A DNA stretch of 17,640 nucleotides from Anaerolineales bacterium (lineage in GTDB: Bacteria > Chloroflexota > Anaerolineae > Anaerolineales > Villigracilaceae), in contig JAFGKO010000003.1 of the NCBI GenBank assembly GCA_016928525.1, forward strand, positions 1 through 17,640. Reading direction: 5' to 3'. Shown piece after piece: positions 1-7,402 of this stretch. Numbering within the stretch: position 1 is the first letter of the stretch; every line of letters begins with the position of its first letter. A program made the position numbers and the translations under genes. The notes beneath the pieces are model-generated. The model did no database searches and was not told where the DNA came from. It saw only the letters and a program-made list of their open reading frames with translations.

Positions 1-457
1 CCGGTAAGATATTCGAAAATACCGGCCTGGAAGTATGCACAATCTGGCGGAAATACTCACGATTGGACCAGTCCTGGCCGAGGTCTTCCGGTCGACTAGG
101 CAATGCGGCAACAAGGACGCCAAAATTATCCAGGATGGCAACGCCGCTATCGAAGATCACCAGCCGGTTGCGAAAACGCTCCAAGGCTGCTTGTTGAAGA
201 ACTGGGTCGGTTTGACGCATGTCCGATGTGTTTGCGATTTCAGTCAGCAGGTCGGTGTAGGCCTTCATCTCCGCAGCAAGCTGGCTGGCGGACAGGCGGG
301 TCAATTCCTGATTCTTTGCCAGGACCAGGTCATCGGTAACACTCTGATAAGCCGCGTAAGTAACCAGAGTTACGGCAGCCAATATAACCAGGGTGGGAAC
401 AAAAGACCAAGCGATGATCTTGGCACGCAGCCCTTGATGTTTTACGAACCTGTTCAT
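1..457 (-). CDS. Cache-domain membrane sensor, probably a histidine kinase (N-terminal part only)
   Basis: The frame opens at an ATG at 457-455 and is still open at the left edge, so only about the first 152 residues are present. It starts with a short basic stretch (MNRFVKHQGLRAK), followed by one hydrophobic helix at about residues 14-37. An extracytoplasmic region follows, with the pattern ILDNFGVLVAALP, then LGQDWSNREYFRQI and RPVFSNI. That pattern is typical of Cache/PDC ligand-binding domains (D-x-x-G-x-V, then R-E-Y-F). The start lies one base after the stop of the solute-binding protein, so the two are probably translationally coupled. The response regulator two genes upstream makes a histidine kinase the likeliest identity, but a chemoreceptor or cyclase would start the same way. 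The kinase part is outside the window and is inferred. Confidence 0.8.
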   Translation of the reverse strand, partial: MNRFVKHQGLRAKIIAWSFVPTLVILAAVTLVTYAAYQSVTDDLVLAKNQELTRLSASQLAAEMKAYTDLLTEIANTSDMRQTDPVLQQAALERFRNRLVIFDSGVAILDNFGVLVAALPSRPEDLGQDWSNREYFRQIVHTSRPVFSNILP

Positions 458-458
458 A

Positions 459-1856
459 CTACTGTGATGCTTTCTGTACATCCTCGACCTGGAAAGAGAT
501 GTCTTTCATCACGTCCACCGGTTGCTCGCCAAGCAGGAATATCTGGTCCCAGGCAGAATAGACAAGTTGCTTGGCTTCGACCATATTAGGGAAGATTTCG
601 GCTACGACCGAGTATCCCTGGATATGTCCCTCAGCAAATACGGCTATATCCATTTCCCTGGTTTCATCAGGAAATTCTTGACGAATGTACTCGACCCAAT
701 CCTGCACCAAAGAAGCTCGCGCCGGTTGCAGGAAGTTGGCCTGCGCCATTGCACGTCCGTAATCTTTGCCGATCAAGAATTTGAGCAGTTCCCAGGACGC
801 TTGCGGGTAACGCGTACCTCGGTAGATGCCAAAGCCGTCGGTGGTCGCCAGGGTAACCCGTCGAGCTGGACCTGCTGGGAGCGGAGCCACGCCGATCCTG
901 AAATTTGCATTCGCCAGAATATTCTTGAGCGCCCAGGAACCATCCTCAGCCATGGCAACTTTCTCGGATATGAAGGCTTGTTGTGTCCCCATGTTTTGCA
1001 CGTCGAGAGGTCTGGCCATCACCTGGTCGTCCCACATGCGGGCACGCAACCAATCCATGGCTTCCAGAGCTGGCGGATCGCCCATACGAGATCGGGTGGG
1101 ATCGTCAGGATCGACAAAGTAGCCTCCCCAACCGTTCACGTGAACCTGGATGCGATCCCATGAAAGGTCAACGATGCTGCCCCACAGGTCGATACGGCCA
1201 TCTGAATCGCGGTCGTGAGTCAGACGTTTCATCGCCTCTAGGTAGTCCTCATGGTCCCAGGAACCGTCCGGATAGTCCACATTAAATTGATCGAACAAGT
1301 CTTTATTGTAGTAAAGCGCCAGGGCACCGTGATACTTCGGCAGGCCATACTGTTCCCCATCCCGTTTTTGAAGCGCATGGTACTGGACCGGATCCCAGTC
1401 CCGGATCGTATCCTGATCCAGGTCGGTTTCCAGGTACGGGCGCAAGTTGAGTGTCTGACCCTCCTGCGCAAGTATAGGGAAGAAGGAACAACAAGCCGCA
1501 AAAACATCCGGCGCGACACCCGCTTGCATGTCCTCCAACAGACTTTCTTCCACGTCTACAGGATCAGGCACGTAGAAGACGCGAATATTCGGGTGAGTGC
1601 TATGGAACTGCTCCAGCATCTGCTGCGCCATCAGGGGGAACCATTCGGTGCGCCAGTCTTGATAGACCAGTTGTACTTCAGTGGAGTCGCCGGTAGTTGG
1701 TGTACTCGCAAAAGGCCTGCAGGCGTTCAATAATGAAGCACCGGAAAACAAACCAGCCAGTTTGAGAAAGTCGCGCCGGGAAAGAGTATACATGCCCGCT
1801 CTTCGATTCCCTTCCGGGTGGAAGTTGGGGTTACCAATCATCTTTGGAAGTTTCAT
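459..1856 (-). CDS. ABC-type extracellular solute-binding lipoprotein (family 1, sugar-type), no linked permease
   Basis: The 465-residue protein has the length and layout of family 1 (MalE/UgpB-like) periplasmic binding proteins. The N-terminus carries a twin-arginine motif SRRDFLKLAG (R27, R28), a hydrophobic run and a lipobox-like LLNAC with Cys46, so it is probably exported by Tat and lipid-anchored. Family hallmarks include GLPKYHGALALYYNKDLF near residue 170 and the C-terminal SWELLKFLIG. The ATG at 1856 overlaps the regulator stop as ATGA. A second ATG at 1793-1791 (MYTLSRRDF) would give a more normal signal peptide of about 25 residues and may be the real start. No permease or ATPase gene is next to it; instead it lies between a response regulator and a Cache sensor. 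It may serve as a sensing partner rather than in transport (inference). Its ligand is unknown. Confidence 0.9.
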   Translation of the reverse strand: MKLPKMIGNPNFHPEGNRRAGMYTLSRRDFLKLAGLFSGASLLNACRPFASTPTTGDSTEVQLVYQDWRTEWFPLMAQQMLEQFHSTHPNIRVFYVPDPVDVEESLLEDMQAGVAPDVFAACCSFFPILAQEGQTLNLRPYLETDLDQDTIRDWDPVQYHALQKRDGEQYGLPKYHGALALYYNKDLFDQFNVDYPDGSWDHEDYLEAMKRLTHDRDSDGRIDLWGSIVDLSWDRIQVHVNGWGGYFVDPDDPTRSRMGDPPALEAMDWLRARMWDDQVMARPLDVQNMGTQQAFISEKVAMAEDGSWALKNILANANFRIGVAPLPAGPARRVTLATTDGFGIYRGTRYPQASWELLKFLIGKDYGRAMAQANFLQPARASLVQDWVEYIRQEFPDETREMDIAVFAEGHIQGYSVVAEIFPNMVEAKQLVYSAWDQIFLLGEQPVDVMKDISFQVEDVQKASQ

Positions 1857-2491
1857 ACCAACTTGTTTTGCAAAGCTAAGGTAACAGCCTGGGTGCGGCT
1901 GGACACACCAAGCTTGGAGAGGATGCCACTGACATGAAATTTGACTGTTGAGCGACTTACCACCAGCTTATCGGCAATCTCGGGGTTGGAAAGACCTGAA
2001 ACCATCAAGGCTAGAATTTCGCGTTCGCGCGAGGTCAGGTCACTTCCAACACTTGAAGGATGCTGGCTGGCCTGGATCAGCACATGCGCAGCCTCGGGTG
2101 CAAGAGTGGGACGGCCGGCATGTGCGGCTCTAATGGCGCTTACCAATTCACTTGCTGAAACATTCTTGAGCAAATATCCGATCGCTCCAGCTTTCAGAGT
2201 CCTTTGGACCAAATCATCTTCTTTAAAACTGGTCAGGGCAATGACCTGGATAGCCGGGCAGTCTTCCCGGATGGCCCGGGTAGCCGCCGCACCGTCCATC
2301 CCGGGCATCACCAGGTCCATCAAAACCACATCCGGACACAATTTCTTGCACATCCGTATCGCCTCTTCACCACTGGCCGCCTCACCAACAAAATCCAGGT
2401 CATCGTAAACCATCAAAAAGGCGCTCAGGCCGCTGCGTACTACGGCATGGTCATCCACAATTATGACTCTAATAGGTTTTTGGTCGTTCAT
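1853..2491 (-). CDS. NarL/FixJ-family response regulator
   Basis: The product is a 212-residue DNA-binding response regulator. The receiver domain (about 1-125) has the acidic pair D13/D14, the phospho-acceptor D59 in VVLMDLVMPG, T87 and K109. A linker follows, then a LuxR-type helix-turn-helix (about 151-212) with LTSREREILALM and VSRSTVKFHVSGILSKL. The frame is open further upstream to 2587, but the extra 32 residues look non-coding. The ATG at 2491 has a strong ribosome site (GGAAGGAAGG, about 6 bases ahead), so I place the start there. Its TGA overlaps the ATG of the solute-binding gene by 4 bases, making it the first gene of the operon with the Cache sensor. It is probably phosphorylated by that sensor (inference). 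Confidence 0.92.
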   Translation of the reverse strand: MNDQKPIRVIIVDDHAVVRSGLSAFLMVYDDLDFVGEAASGEEAIRMCKKLCPDVVLMDLVMPGMDGAAATRAIREDCPAIQVIALTSFKEDDLVQRTLKAGAIGYLLKNVSASELVSAIRAAHAGRPTLAPEAAHVLIQASQHPSSVGSDLTSREREILALMVSGLSNPEIADKLVVSRSTVKFHVSGILSKLGVSSRTQAVTLALQNKLV

Positions 2492-2654
2492 AACTACCTT
2501 CCTTCCGGAAAATGCCAGCCAGTATTTCATGGTACTCGATTGCCAATCAAAGAAGAAGGGATTCTTGTTCTGCTCTAAAAATGACAAATATCCTAGATTT
2601 TTTGAGGTATATATCTACTTTACAAGCGTTTGGGGATTTTTTACCTGGCCAGAT

Positions 2655-2690
2655 GACCAGGATGGAACCTCTTCCATGGTCTAGTTTTTT
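2655..2690 (+). terminator. Imperfect hairpin followed by a T run (terminator-like or operator dyad)
   Basis: GACC and ATGGAA pair with TTCCAT and GGTC around a 4-base loop, with three unpaired bases (AGG) on the left arm. TAGTTTTTTT follows on the plus strand. No gene precedes it on that strand, so it would end only a short or antisense transcript. As a dyad in a divergent regulatory region it could equally be a regulator binding site. Confidence 0.3.
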
Positions 2691-2824
2691 TCCACCCAGT
2701 TGCCAGATGTGTTTAGAGCGCACTTGTTTTATGCTGGTGGCAACGAAAAACGCATCAACCTGTACATAGTAGGACAACGCCTGACCACATGACCAGGGAA
2801 AAGACTCTCCCACAGTACAGCCGG

Positions 2825-2867
2825 AAAGCTCCCCTGTCATCCGAGGCGCAAGGGGAGCTTTCGTTTT
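2825..2867 (+). terminator. Strong hairpin upstream of the receiver gene (terminator or attenuator-like)
   Basis: AAAGCTCCCCT (2825-2835) pairs perfectly with AGGGGAGCTTT (2851-2861) around a 15-base loop, followed by CGTTTTATCC. The 11-bp stem is clear, but the T run is short (four T). It ends about 40 bases before the start of the receiver gene. It could end a leader transcript or fold in the 5' untranslated region of that gene; sequence alone does not decide. Confidence 0.45.
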
Positions 2868-2906
2868 ATCCTTAATCTATACATCAAGTCAAACGAAGGT
2901 TCGAGA

Positions 2907-3275
2907 ATGAAAATTTTATTAGCCGATGATAACCCTGAAGTTCGTTCCGCTTTGAGATTGCTGCTTGAGCAGGAACCTGTACTGGCTGTGGTTACGGAAG
3001 TAGCAGATACACAAAGTTTACTGGCGCATTTGAGCGAAAGCTGCCCAATGGTTGTCCTTCTGGATTGGGAACTACCGGGGCTTCATAATGGTGATTTCCT
3101 GATGATGGTCCGGTTACGCTGCCCGGAGATGAAAGTAATTGCGCTGAGTAGCAAGTTTGAAGCGCGCCAGGAAGCCCTGGCAGCCAGTGTAGATGCGTTT
3201 ATCAGCAAGGCAGAGCCGTCCGAGCAAATTCTATCTACGCTATGCTCCTTCATTCCAGATCAAAAGAACGAATGA
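2907..3275 (+). CDS. Single-domain response regulator (receiver only)
   Basis: The protein is 122 residues, which is a receiver domain and nothing more. It has the acidic pair D7/D8 (ADDN), the phospho-acceptor D53 in VVLLDWELPG, S81/S82 in the switch position and K101 in FISKAE, so it should be phosphorylatable. There is no output domain, so it probably acts by protein contact, as CheY- or SpoOF-like proteins do, or as a phosphate sink (family knowledge). A GAAGG ribosome site lies 7 bases before the ATG. It is divergent from the signalling operon and lies about 260 bases before the crt pair on the same strand. Its kinase is not identifiable here. The 3276-3535 gap after it has no gene; the crt promoter is expected there, and a TATGAT near 3370 is only a weak candidate -10. 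Confidence 0.88.
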   Translation: MKILLADDNPEVRSALRLLLEQEPVLAVVTEVADTQSLLAHLSESCPMVVLLDWELPGLHNGDFLMMVRLRCPEMKVIALSSKFEARQEALAASVDAFISKAEPSEQILSTLCSFIPDQKNE

Positions 3276-3535
3276 TTATCGCCAAGTGCAGTGAGATTTT
3301 TTCCATTATCTGCGCCAAATGACACATTTTTTGCAGGGAAGGTCATAGGCTAGTGTCCGGAGTCAAGCTATGATAACAACGATCAAAAACATGCGCCATA
3401 AAGTATGGTCATTCTGGATGTAGTCGCTGCAAGGCAACCCTTCACACAAGCAACTTTGAGGGATTTTTCCCGTACATAAGAGTAAATGTGTGAAAAGGCA
3501 CAAACGCAAAGATCAGATTATTTTTCGAGGAGAAG

Positions 3536-4480
3536 ATGGACACAAATTACAAGGCCAGTGGGGCTCTGGCAGTTGCGATCACAAAAGCAGCCAGCAAACA
3601 AACATACTATACAATTCGTTTTTTCGTGGATCAGGGACGAGTCGCTGATGCTTACCGGGCTTACGGGTACTTCCGTTGGGTGGACGATGTAATTGACGCG
3701 GAGGCAGGAAAAAAGTCCGAAAAGATCGCTTTCGTCAATCGCCAGAAGTCCCTTTTGGAAGCCTGTTATCGTGGCGAAACGCCAGAAGATTTGTGCGCTG
3801 AAGAATGGATGCTGGTGGATTTGGTGCGCAATGACACGGGAAAGAACAGCGGGCTGCAATCCTACTTGCGTAATATGATGGCCGTGATGGTATTCGATGC
3901 CGAACGACGTGGTCAGATCATTATGCAAGCTGAATTATCCGGATACTCGCGCACGCTGGCGGTTGCCGTCACGGAAGCGCTGTACTATTTCATCGGCCAC
4001 AATGACCCGTCGCCCCGTCACGAAGCGCGTTACCTGGCCGTGACTGCCGCCCACATCACTCATATGCTGCGCGACGCGCTCGAAGACGTCGAGGCTGGTT
4101 ACTACAACATCCCGCGCGAATATCTTCATGCCCGCGGGATTGCGCCGCAGGATGTGAACAGCCCGGCCTACCGCGAGTGGGTTTGCGGGAGAGTCCAACT
4201 GGCGCGCTTGTACTTCAAGGCGGGTCGCGAATGCACGGCCCAGGTCCAGAACCTGCGTTGCCGACTGGCGGGTTTCGCCTATACGGCGCGTTTCGAATGG
4301 ATGCTGCGCGCTATCGAGCGCGATCATTATTGCCTGCGTTCTGCATATCCCGAACGAAAGAGCCTACGAGCAGGATTGTGGATGGCCTGGCTGACCTTAA
4401 GTTCTATGTTCACATTCCCGAGGCTAGGGGTCGAACCTCGGGCATTAGTCATACAACCTGTGAGAATTAAAGAGCGATGA
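3536..4480 (+). CDS. crtB: Squalene/phytoene synthase family prenyl synthase (CrtB-like)
   Basis: The enzyme joins two prenyl diphosphates head to head, giving phytoene (C40) or a C30 equivalent. It is 314 residues, normal for the family. Both magnesium-binding aspartate motifs are present: YFRWVDDVID with D50/D51/D54, and LRDALEDV with D180 and D184, followed by the conserved GYYNIP. The usual asparagine in the second motif (N-x-x-R-D) is a histidine here (H176), a small departure. The C-terminal segment after about residue 275 is hydrophobic, consistent with membrane association. A GAGGAG ribosome site precedes the ATG. The stop overlaps the next start as ATGA, so it is coupled to the desaturase, which supports a carotenoid-type pathway. 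Whether the substrate is GGPP or FPP is not visible. Confidence 0.9.
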   Translation: MDTNYKASGALAVAITKAASKQTYYTIRFFVDQGRVADAYRAYGYFRWVDDVIDAEAGKKSEKIAFVNRQKSLLEACYRGETPEDLCAEEWMLVDLVRNDTGKNSGLQSYLRNMMAVMVFDAERRGQIIMQAELSGYSRTLAVAVTEALYYFIGHNDPSPRHEARYLAVTAAHITHMLRDALEDVEAGYYNIPREYLHARGIAPQDVNSPAYREWVCGRVQLARLYFKAGRECTAQVQNLRCRLAGFAYTARFEWMLRAIERDHYCLRSAYPERKSLRAGLWMAWLTLSSMFTFPRLGVEPRALVIQPVRIKER

Positions 4481-5994
4481 AAACAAAAACTGTAATCGTT
4501 ATTGGCGCAGGTATCGGCGGGATCACCGCCGCAACTCACCTGGCAAAACAGGGCTTGAAAGTTATCGTAGTGGAAAAGAATGCCCGTCCCGGCGGACGCT
4601 GCGACCGCCTCAGCCGCGATGGACACCATTTCGACACCGGCCCCACGCTGCTGGTCATGCCCTTGCTCTATGAATCGGAATTTGCCGCGCTGGGCACACC
4701 CATGCGCGAATTGCTGGATTTGCAGCGCGTCGACCCGACCTATCACCTGGTCTTCGATGACGGCAGCCAACTGGCGCTTACATCGGATATGAAGTCTTTA
4801 CAAGAACAATTGGAAAGGTTCGAGGCGGGCAGCTTCCAGGGCTTGCTACGCTACATGAACGAAGGCCACCGTCACTATCACCTCGCCACCGAGAAACTGG
4901 TCTACCCTGATTTCCGCAAGGCGACCGATTTCTTCAAACTCAGCCATCTCCCCCTGCTTCATCAGGTGAAACCATTGGCGAAACACTACGCTAACATGTC
5001 AACCTACTTCGACGATCCACGCCTGAAGGCGGCCTTCACCTTCCAGGACGTGTATATGGGGCTGAGTCCCTTCGAAGCGCCTGCCACCTTCTCGATGATG
5101 CCCTACACCGAGCTGGCCCATGGCGTCTGGTACCCCAAAGGCGGCATGTATCAGGTAGTCGAAGCGCTCATGTCCCTGGCGCTCGAGGCCGGGGTGGAGT
5201 TTCAGTTCAACGGAACCGTGGAGCAGGTTGAAGTCAATGGGAGAAGCGCGCGCGGCATAGTTGCGGACGGTCAACGACTTGAAGCGGATGCAGTCCTGGC
5301 GAACGCTGACCTGCCTTATGTTTATCAGAGCCTACTTCCCCAGGACGGACAGGTAAAGAAACTGGCCCGTAAACGATACTCCTGTTCAGTTGTCAGTTTC
5401 TTCTGGGGCGTAGACAAACCCTATGGGGCGCTCCCCCCGCATACGCTCTTCCTGGCAGACGACTACCGCGCAAATTTTACCAGCATCATTCGGGACCTGA
5501 ACCTGCCAGCCAACCCCAGTCTTTACATCCACGCCCCAGCACGGCTCGACCCCGCCATGGCCCCGCAGGGACAGGACACCTTGATCGCTATCGTCCCCGT
5601 TGGACACATGTCCGAGAACGGAGAGCAGGATTGGAGCGCCATCCGCGACCAGGCACGGGAACACGTCTTCCGCCGCCTGCGGACTTTGGGCATAAACGAT
5701 CTCGAAGAGCACATCAAATTCGAAGTGAACTTCACTCCACTCTCCTGGCGCAAACGCTATAACCTTGTAAAGGGTTCAACACACGGCTTGTGCCACAACC
5801 TGACCCAGTTGGGCTATTTCCGCCCCGATTTTCAGCACCCGCGCTATCACAACCTGTACTTCACTGGTGCCAGCGCACGTCCCGGCACGGGCATGCCGAC
5901 CGCCATGGTCTCTGGCCGTCAGTCTGCGCAGCGGATTATGGATGAACTACCCCGCCGCAAGCGGACGGGGTATCGGTCCGCTAAAATAGTTTGA
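4477..5994 (+). CDS. crtI: CrtI-type FAD-dependent phytoene desaturase, C-terminus altered by an IS end
   Basis: The 505-residue protein belongs to the CrtI/amine-oxidase-like flavoprotein family. The N-terminus has the dinucleotide fold VIVIGAGIGG (about 6-15), then VVEKNARPGGRCDRL and FDTGPTLLVMP. The C-terminal FAD motif is LYFTGASARPGTGMP followed by AMVSGRQSAQRI. It probably introduces double bonds into the product of the adjacent CrtB-like enzyme; the number of steps is unknown, and C30 desaturases look alike. The gene starts inside the stop of the synthase (ATGA). The last residues, PRRKRTGYRSAKIV, are read through the terminal hairpin of the IS200/IS605-like element, and the TGA at 5992-5994 lies within that element, overlapping tnpA tail to tail. 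The enzyme core is complete, so activity is likely retained. Confidence 0.9.
   Translation: MKTKTVIVIGAGIGGITAATHLAKQGLKVIVVEKNARPGGRCDRLSRDGHHFDTGPTLLVMPLLYESEFAALGTPMRELLDLQRVDPTYHLVFDDGSQLALTSDMKSLQEQLERFEAGSFQGLLRYMNEGHRHYHLATEKLVYPDFRKATDFFKLSHLPLLHQVKPLAKHYANMSTYFDDPRLKAAFTFQDVYMGLSPFEAPATFSMMPYTELAHGVWYPKGGMYQVVEALMSLALEAGVEFQFNGTVEQVEVNGRSARGIVADGQRLEADAVLANADLPYVYQSLLPQDGQVKKLARKRYSCSVVSFFWGVDKPYGALPPHTLFLADDYRANFTSIIRDLNLPANPSLYIHAPARLDPAMAPQGQDTLIAIVPVGHMSENGEQDWSAIRDQAREHVFRRLRTLGINDLEEHIKFEVNFTPLSWRKRYNLVKGSTHGLCHNLTQLGYFRPDFQHPRYHNLYFTGASARPGTGMPTAMVSGRQSAQRIMDELPRRKRTGYRSAKIV
5948..5972. repeat. Right-end hairpin of the IS200/IS605-like element
   Basis: TACCCCG-CCGC pairs with GCGG-CGGGGTA around an AA loop, with A5965 bulged. 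A bulged hairpin near the end is the usual recognition structure for Y1 transposases. On the plus strand it is translated as the tail of CrtI. Confidence 0.85.
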
Positions 5995-6427
5995 GTTGCT
6001 GGACATGTAATGGCTTGTAATCCTTTTCTTGACCTTGGTTCTTCACGTATTGCCGGATCACATCTTCAGTTGCATGTTGCCCTACCGTGCCCACATAGTA
6101 GCCATCTGTCCAAAATTCGCCGCCCCACAACTGTTTCTTGACCGATGGCACTCGAGCAAACACTTCTCGGGCAGTTAGACTTTTGATGATCGTGATAATT
6201 TTTGTAGGACTATATGTCGGTACGGAGTGCACGAGAAAATGTACATGATCCTTATCCGTTCCAATTTCAAGAAACTCAATTTGATATCGAGTTGTAATCT
6301 CCAGACATACTTCTTTCAACACCTGATCGACCTTCTCGTCGATCACCGCTCGCCGATACTTTGTCGGACACACAAAATGATAAACCAAAATCGACACATT
6401 ATGACTTTTTCGGATTACGTGACTCAT
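5981..6427 (-). CDS. tnpA: IS200/IS605-family Y1 transposase TnpA
   Basis: The 148-residue protein has normal length for the family. The HUH metal site is DHVHFLV (H61 and H63), and the catalytic tyrosine is Y127 in VIRQYVKNQ, with Q131 one turn later; this matches the spacing known for IS608 TnpA. Other family segments are CPTKYRRAVI and GEFWTDGYYVGTVG. The frame is intact with all key residues, so it may be active. It ends within the last codons of crtI (14-base tail-to-tail overlap). Its hairpins differ from those of the 361-bp element at 7050-7410, so it is not the obvious mobiliser of that element. Confidence 0.93.
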   Translation of the reverse strand: MSHVIRKSHNVSILVYHFVCPTKYRRAVIDEKVDQVLKEVCLEITTRYQIEFLEIGTDKDHVHFLVHSVPTYSPTKIITIIKSLTAREVFARVPSVKKQLWGGEFWTDGYYVGTVGQHATEDVIRQYVKNQGQEKDYKPLHVQQLKLF

Positions 6428-6442
6428 GTGGTCATCTTATCA

Positions 6443-6457
6443 CGCCGCAGAGCGGCG
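6443..6457. repeat. Left-end hairpin of the IS200/IS605-like element
   Basis: CGCCGC pairs with GCGGCG around an AGA loop, followed by GGGTATTAG. It lies just upstream of tnpA, where the left end is expected, and shares GCGGCGGGGTAT with the other end apart from one base. Confidence 0.75.
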
Positions 6458-6492
6458 GGGTATTAGACCCTCGACGGAATAAAAGAACATTA

Positions 6493-6497
6493 GAGGT
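6493..6497. repeat. Target-site duplication GAGGT, left copy
   Basis: GAGGT directly abuts the left inverted repeat and matches 8313-8317. The left copy is the original upstream context of pirin (ACATTA-GAGGT). Confidence 0.85.
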
Positions 6498-6520
6498 CTG
6501 GACTTTGCCCAATTTAGGAG
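6498..6520 (+). repeat. Left terminal inverted repeat of the DDE IS
   Basis: Starts CTGGACTTTGCCCA, then ATTTAGGAG. It is the reverse complement of 8290-8312 at 21 of 23 positions. It is also read as SPKLGKVQ in the transposase frame. Confidence 0.9.
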
Positions 6521-7068
6521 AATAACAGGCTGAATCCACAAGGGAAAAGAGGGCAGTCTGAGGAATTAGGAACAGGTCGGGGTTTTGGGGCGACCTTTCG
6601 TAATTCAAACGGCTCCAAAAAAGCCTGCGGACAGCAGCCAAAGCATCGCTAAAAGTAGCATCATCCTTGATATACCAACTGGTTTGGCGTACAGGCAGTT
6701 CAATTGGGTAAAGCACATTAGCCATGATCGTCACCAAACTGAAGATGCCAAAGAGACAAGGCGTGGTGCGCTCGATGGCGCGGTCGGACCACTGGCGTTG
6801 GGTTTCGAAGCCGAGGAAAGCGCGCAATTCTTCGAAGGTGACTTCGATATTTCAGCGCAGAGCGAAGCAGATGACGATCTGTCTGACAGAAATATGCGGA
6901 TCAGAGCAGAAGAAAGCGGCCGGGTCGAAACTGTCTTCTGGACAGCGTACCGACACCCAACGGATAGTAACCGGGTCCTGGCCTGGTGTATGCCAAAGGG
7001 ACAAACCACTGATAAATTCGATGAAGTGTTCTTTTCCATACAGAGTGACTTTGAGTCGATGTAACAAC

Positions 7069-7087
7069 CCACTACCTTTGGTAGTGG
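7069..7087. repeat. Left-end hairpin of the nested element
   Basis: CCACTACC and GGTAGTGG form a perfect 8-bp stem around TTT, about 20 bases inside the left boundary, the usual subterminal position in IS200/IS605-type ends. Confidence 0.8.
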
Positions 7088-7356
7088 TTAGTACCAGAAG
7101 GTTCCACCAGTAAGTTTCACAAAAGTATCATGTTAGCAAATGGTACGGCAAGAGAATGCAAAATCGAAAGCAAGTCACTTGTCAGGAAATGAAGATAGCT
7201 GCTCGATGAAAAAAAGCACTTGCATGAAATCAGATGATGCACTTCGCTGGCTGATAACCTGAGATACTGAAGACAATAAAGCAGAAAAGACAGAGGTAAG
7301 AAAGAAATCACCAATCGGTTGGAAGAAATGGTTTGTAGGAAAACACTGGTAAGGTC

Positions 7357-7371
7357 GCACCTTCTAGGTGC
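7357..7371 (+). ncRNA. Short perfect hairpin near the right end of the nested element (possible structured RNA)
   Basis: GCACCT and AGGTGC form a 6-bp stem around TCT, and AAGGTCGCACCTT offers an overlapping alternative stem. Its place just ahead of the right-end hairpin resembles the 3' part of omega-RNA scaffolds in TnpB-carrying IS605 elements. This is a structural resemblance only; no nuclease gene is present and expression is unknown. Confidence 0.25.
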
Positions 7372-7383
7372 ACCATCTACAAG

Positions 7384-7402
7384 CCACCGCCAAAGGCGGT
7401 GG
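7384..7402. repeat. Right-end hairpin of the nested element
   Basis: CCACCGCC and GGCGGTGG form a perfect 8-bp stem around AAA, followed by TAATTGAC and the element boundary. The spacing and final TTGAC are typical of IS200/IS605 right ends. Confidence 0.8.

Larger units (their letters stand above)
2492..2906. other. Intergenic region between divergent regulators, with several inverted repeats and no convincing gene
   Basis: This 415-base AT-rich stretch separates the minus-strand signalling operon from the plus-strand receiver gene and should hold both promoters. I see three dyads: 2655-2681 (GACC-ATGGAA / TTCCAT-GGTC, followed by a T run), GTTGCCAG near 2699 with CTGGTGGCAAC near 2733, and an 11-bp stem at 2825-2861. 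Frames here, such as minus 2840-2547, have no recognisable domain or ribosome site and look like chance. I could not place a clear -35/-10 pair. Confidence 0.5.
5945..6475 (-). mobile_element. IS200/IS605-family element with intact TnpA (ends approximate)
   Basis: A minus-strand Y1 transposase gene sits between two subterminal hairpins, as in IS200/IS605 elements. The hairpins share GCGG(A)CGGGGTAT. The left end, upstream of tnpA, lies to the right near 6475; the right end lies near 5945, inside the 3' end of crtI. Such elements transpose as single strands and leave no target duplication, so I cannot fix the exact boundaries. There is no tnpB. Confidence 0.85.

Noticed and set aside
522..1163. 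Plus-strand open frame of 213 residues
   Set aside because: It lies antisense within the solute-binding protein gene and has no domain or ribosome site.
2492..2587. Upstream extension of the NarL regulator to an ATG at 2587
   Set aside because: The added residues are not receiver-like, and the ATG at 2491 has a strong ribosome site.
2547..2840. Minus-strand open frame of 97 residues upstream of the NarL regulator
   Set aside because: No recognisable domain or good ribosome site, and it covers the divergent regulatory region with its inverted repeats.
7117..7360. Minus-strand frames inside the 361-bp element, including the in-frame tail of the transposase ORF
   Set aside because: No domain; hydrophobic low-complexity translation consistent with chance. 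Homology of the transposase resumes only beyond the element.
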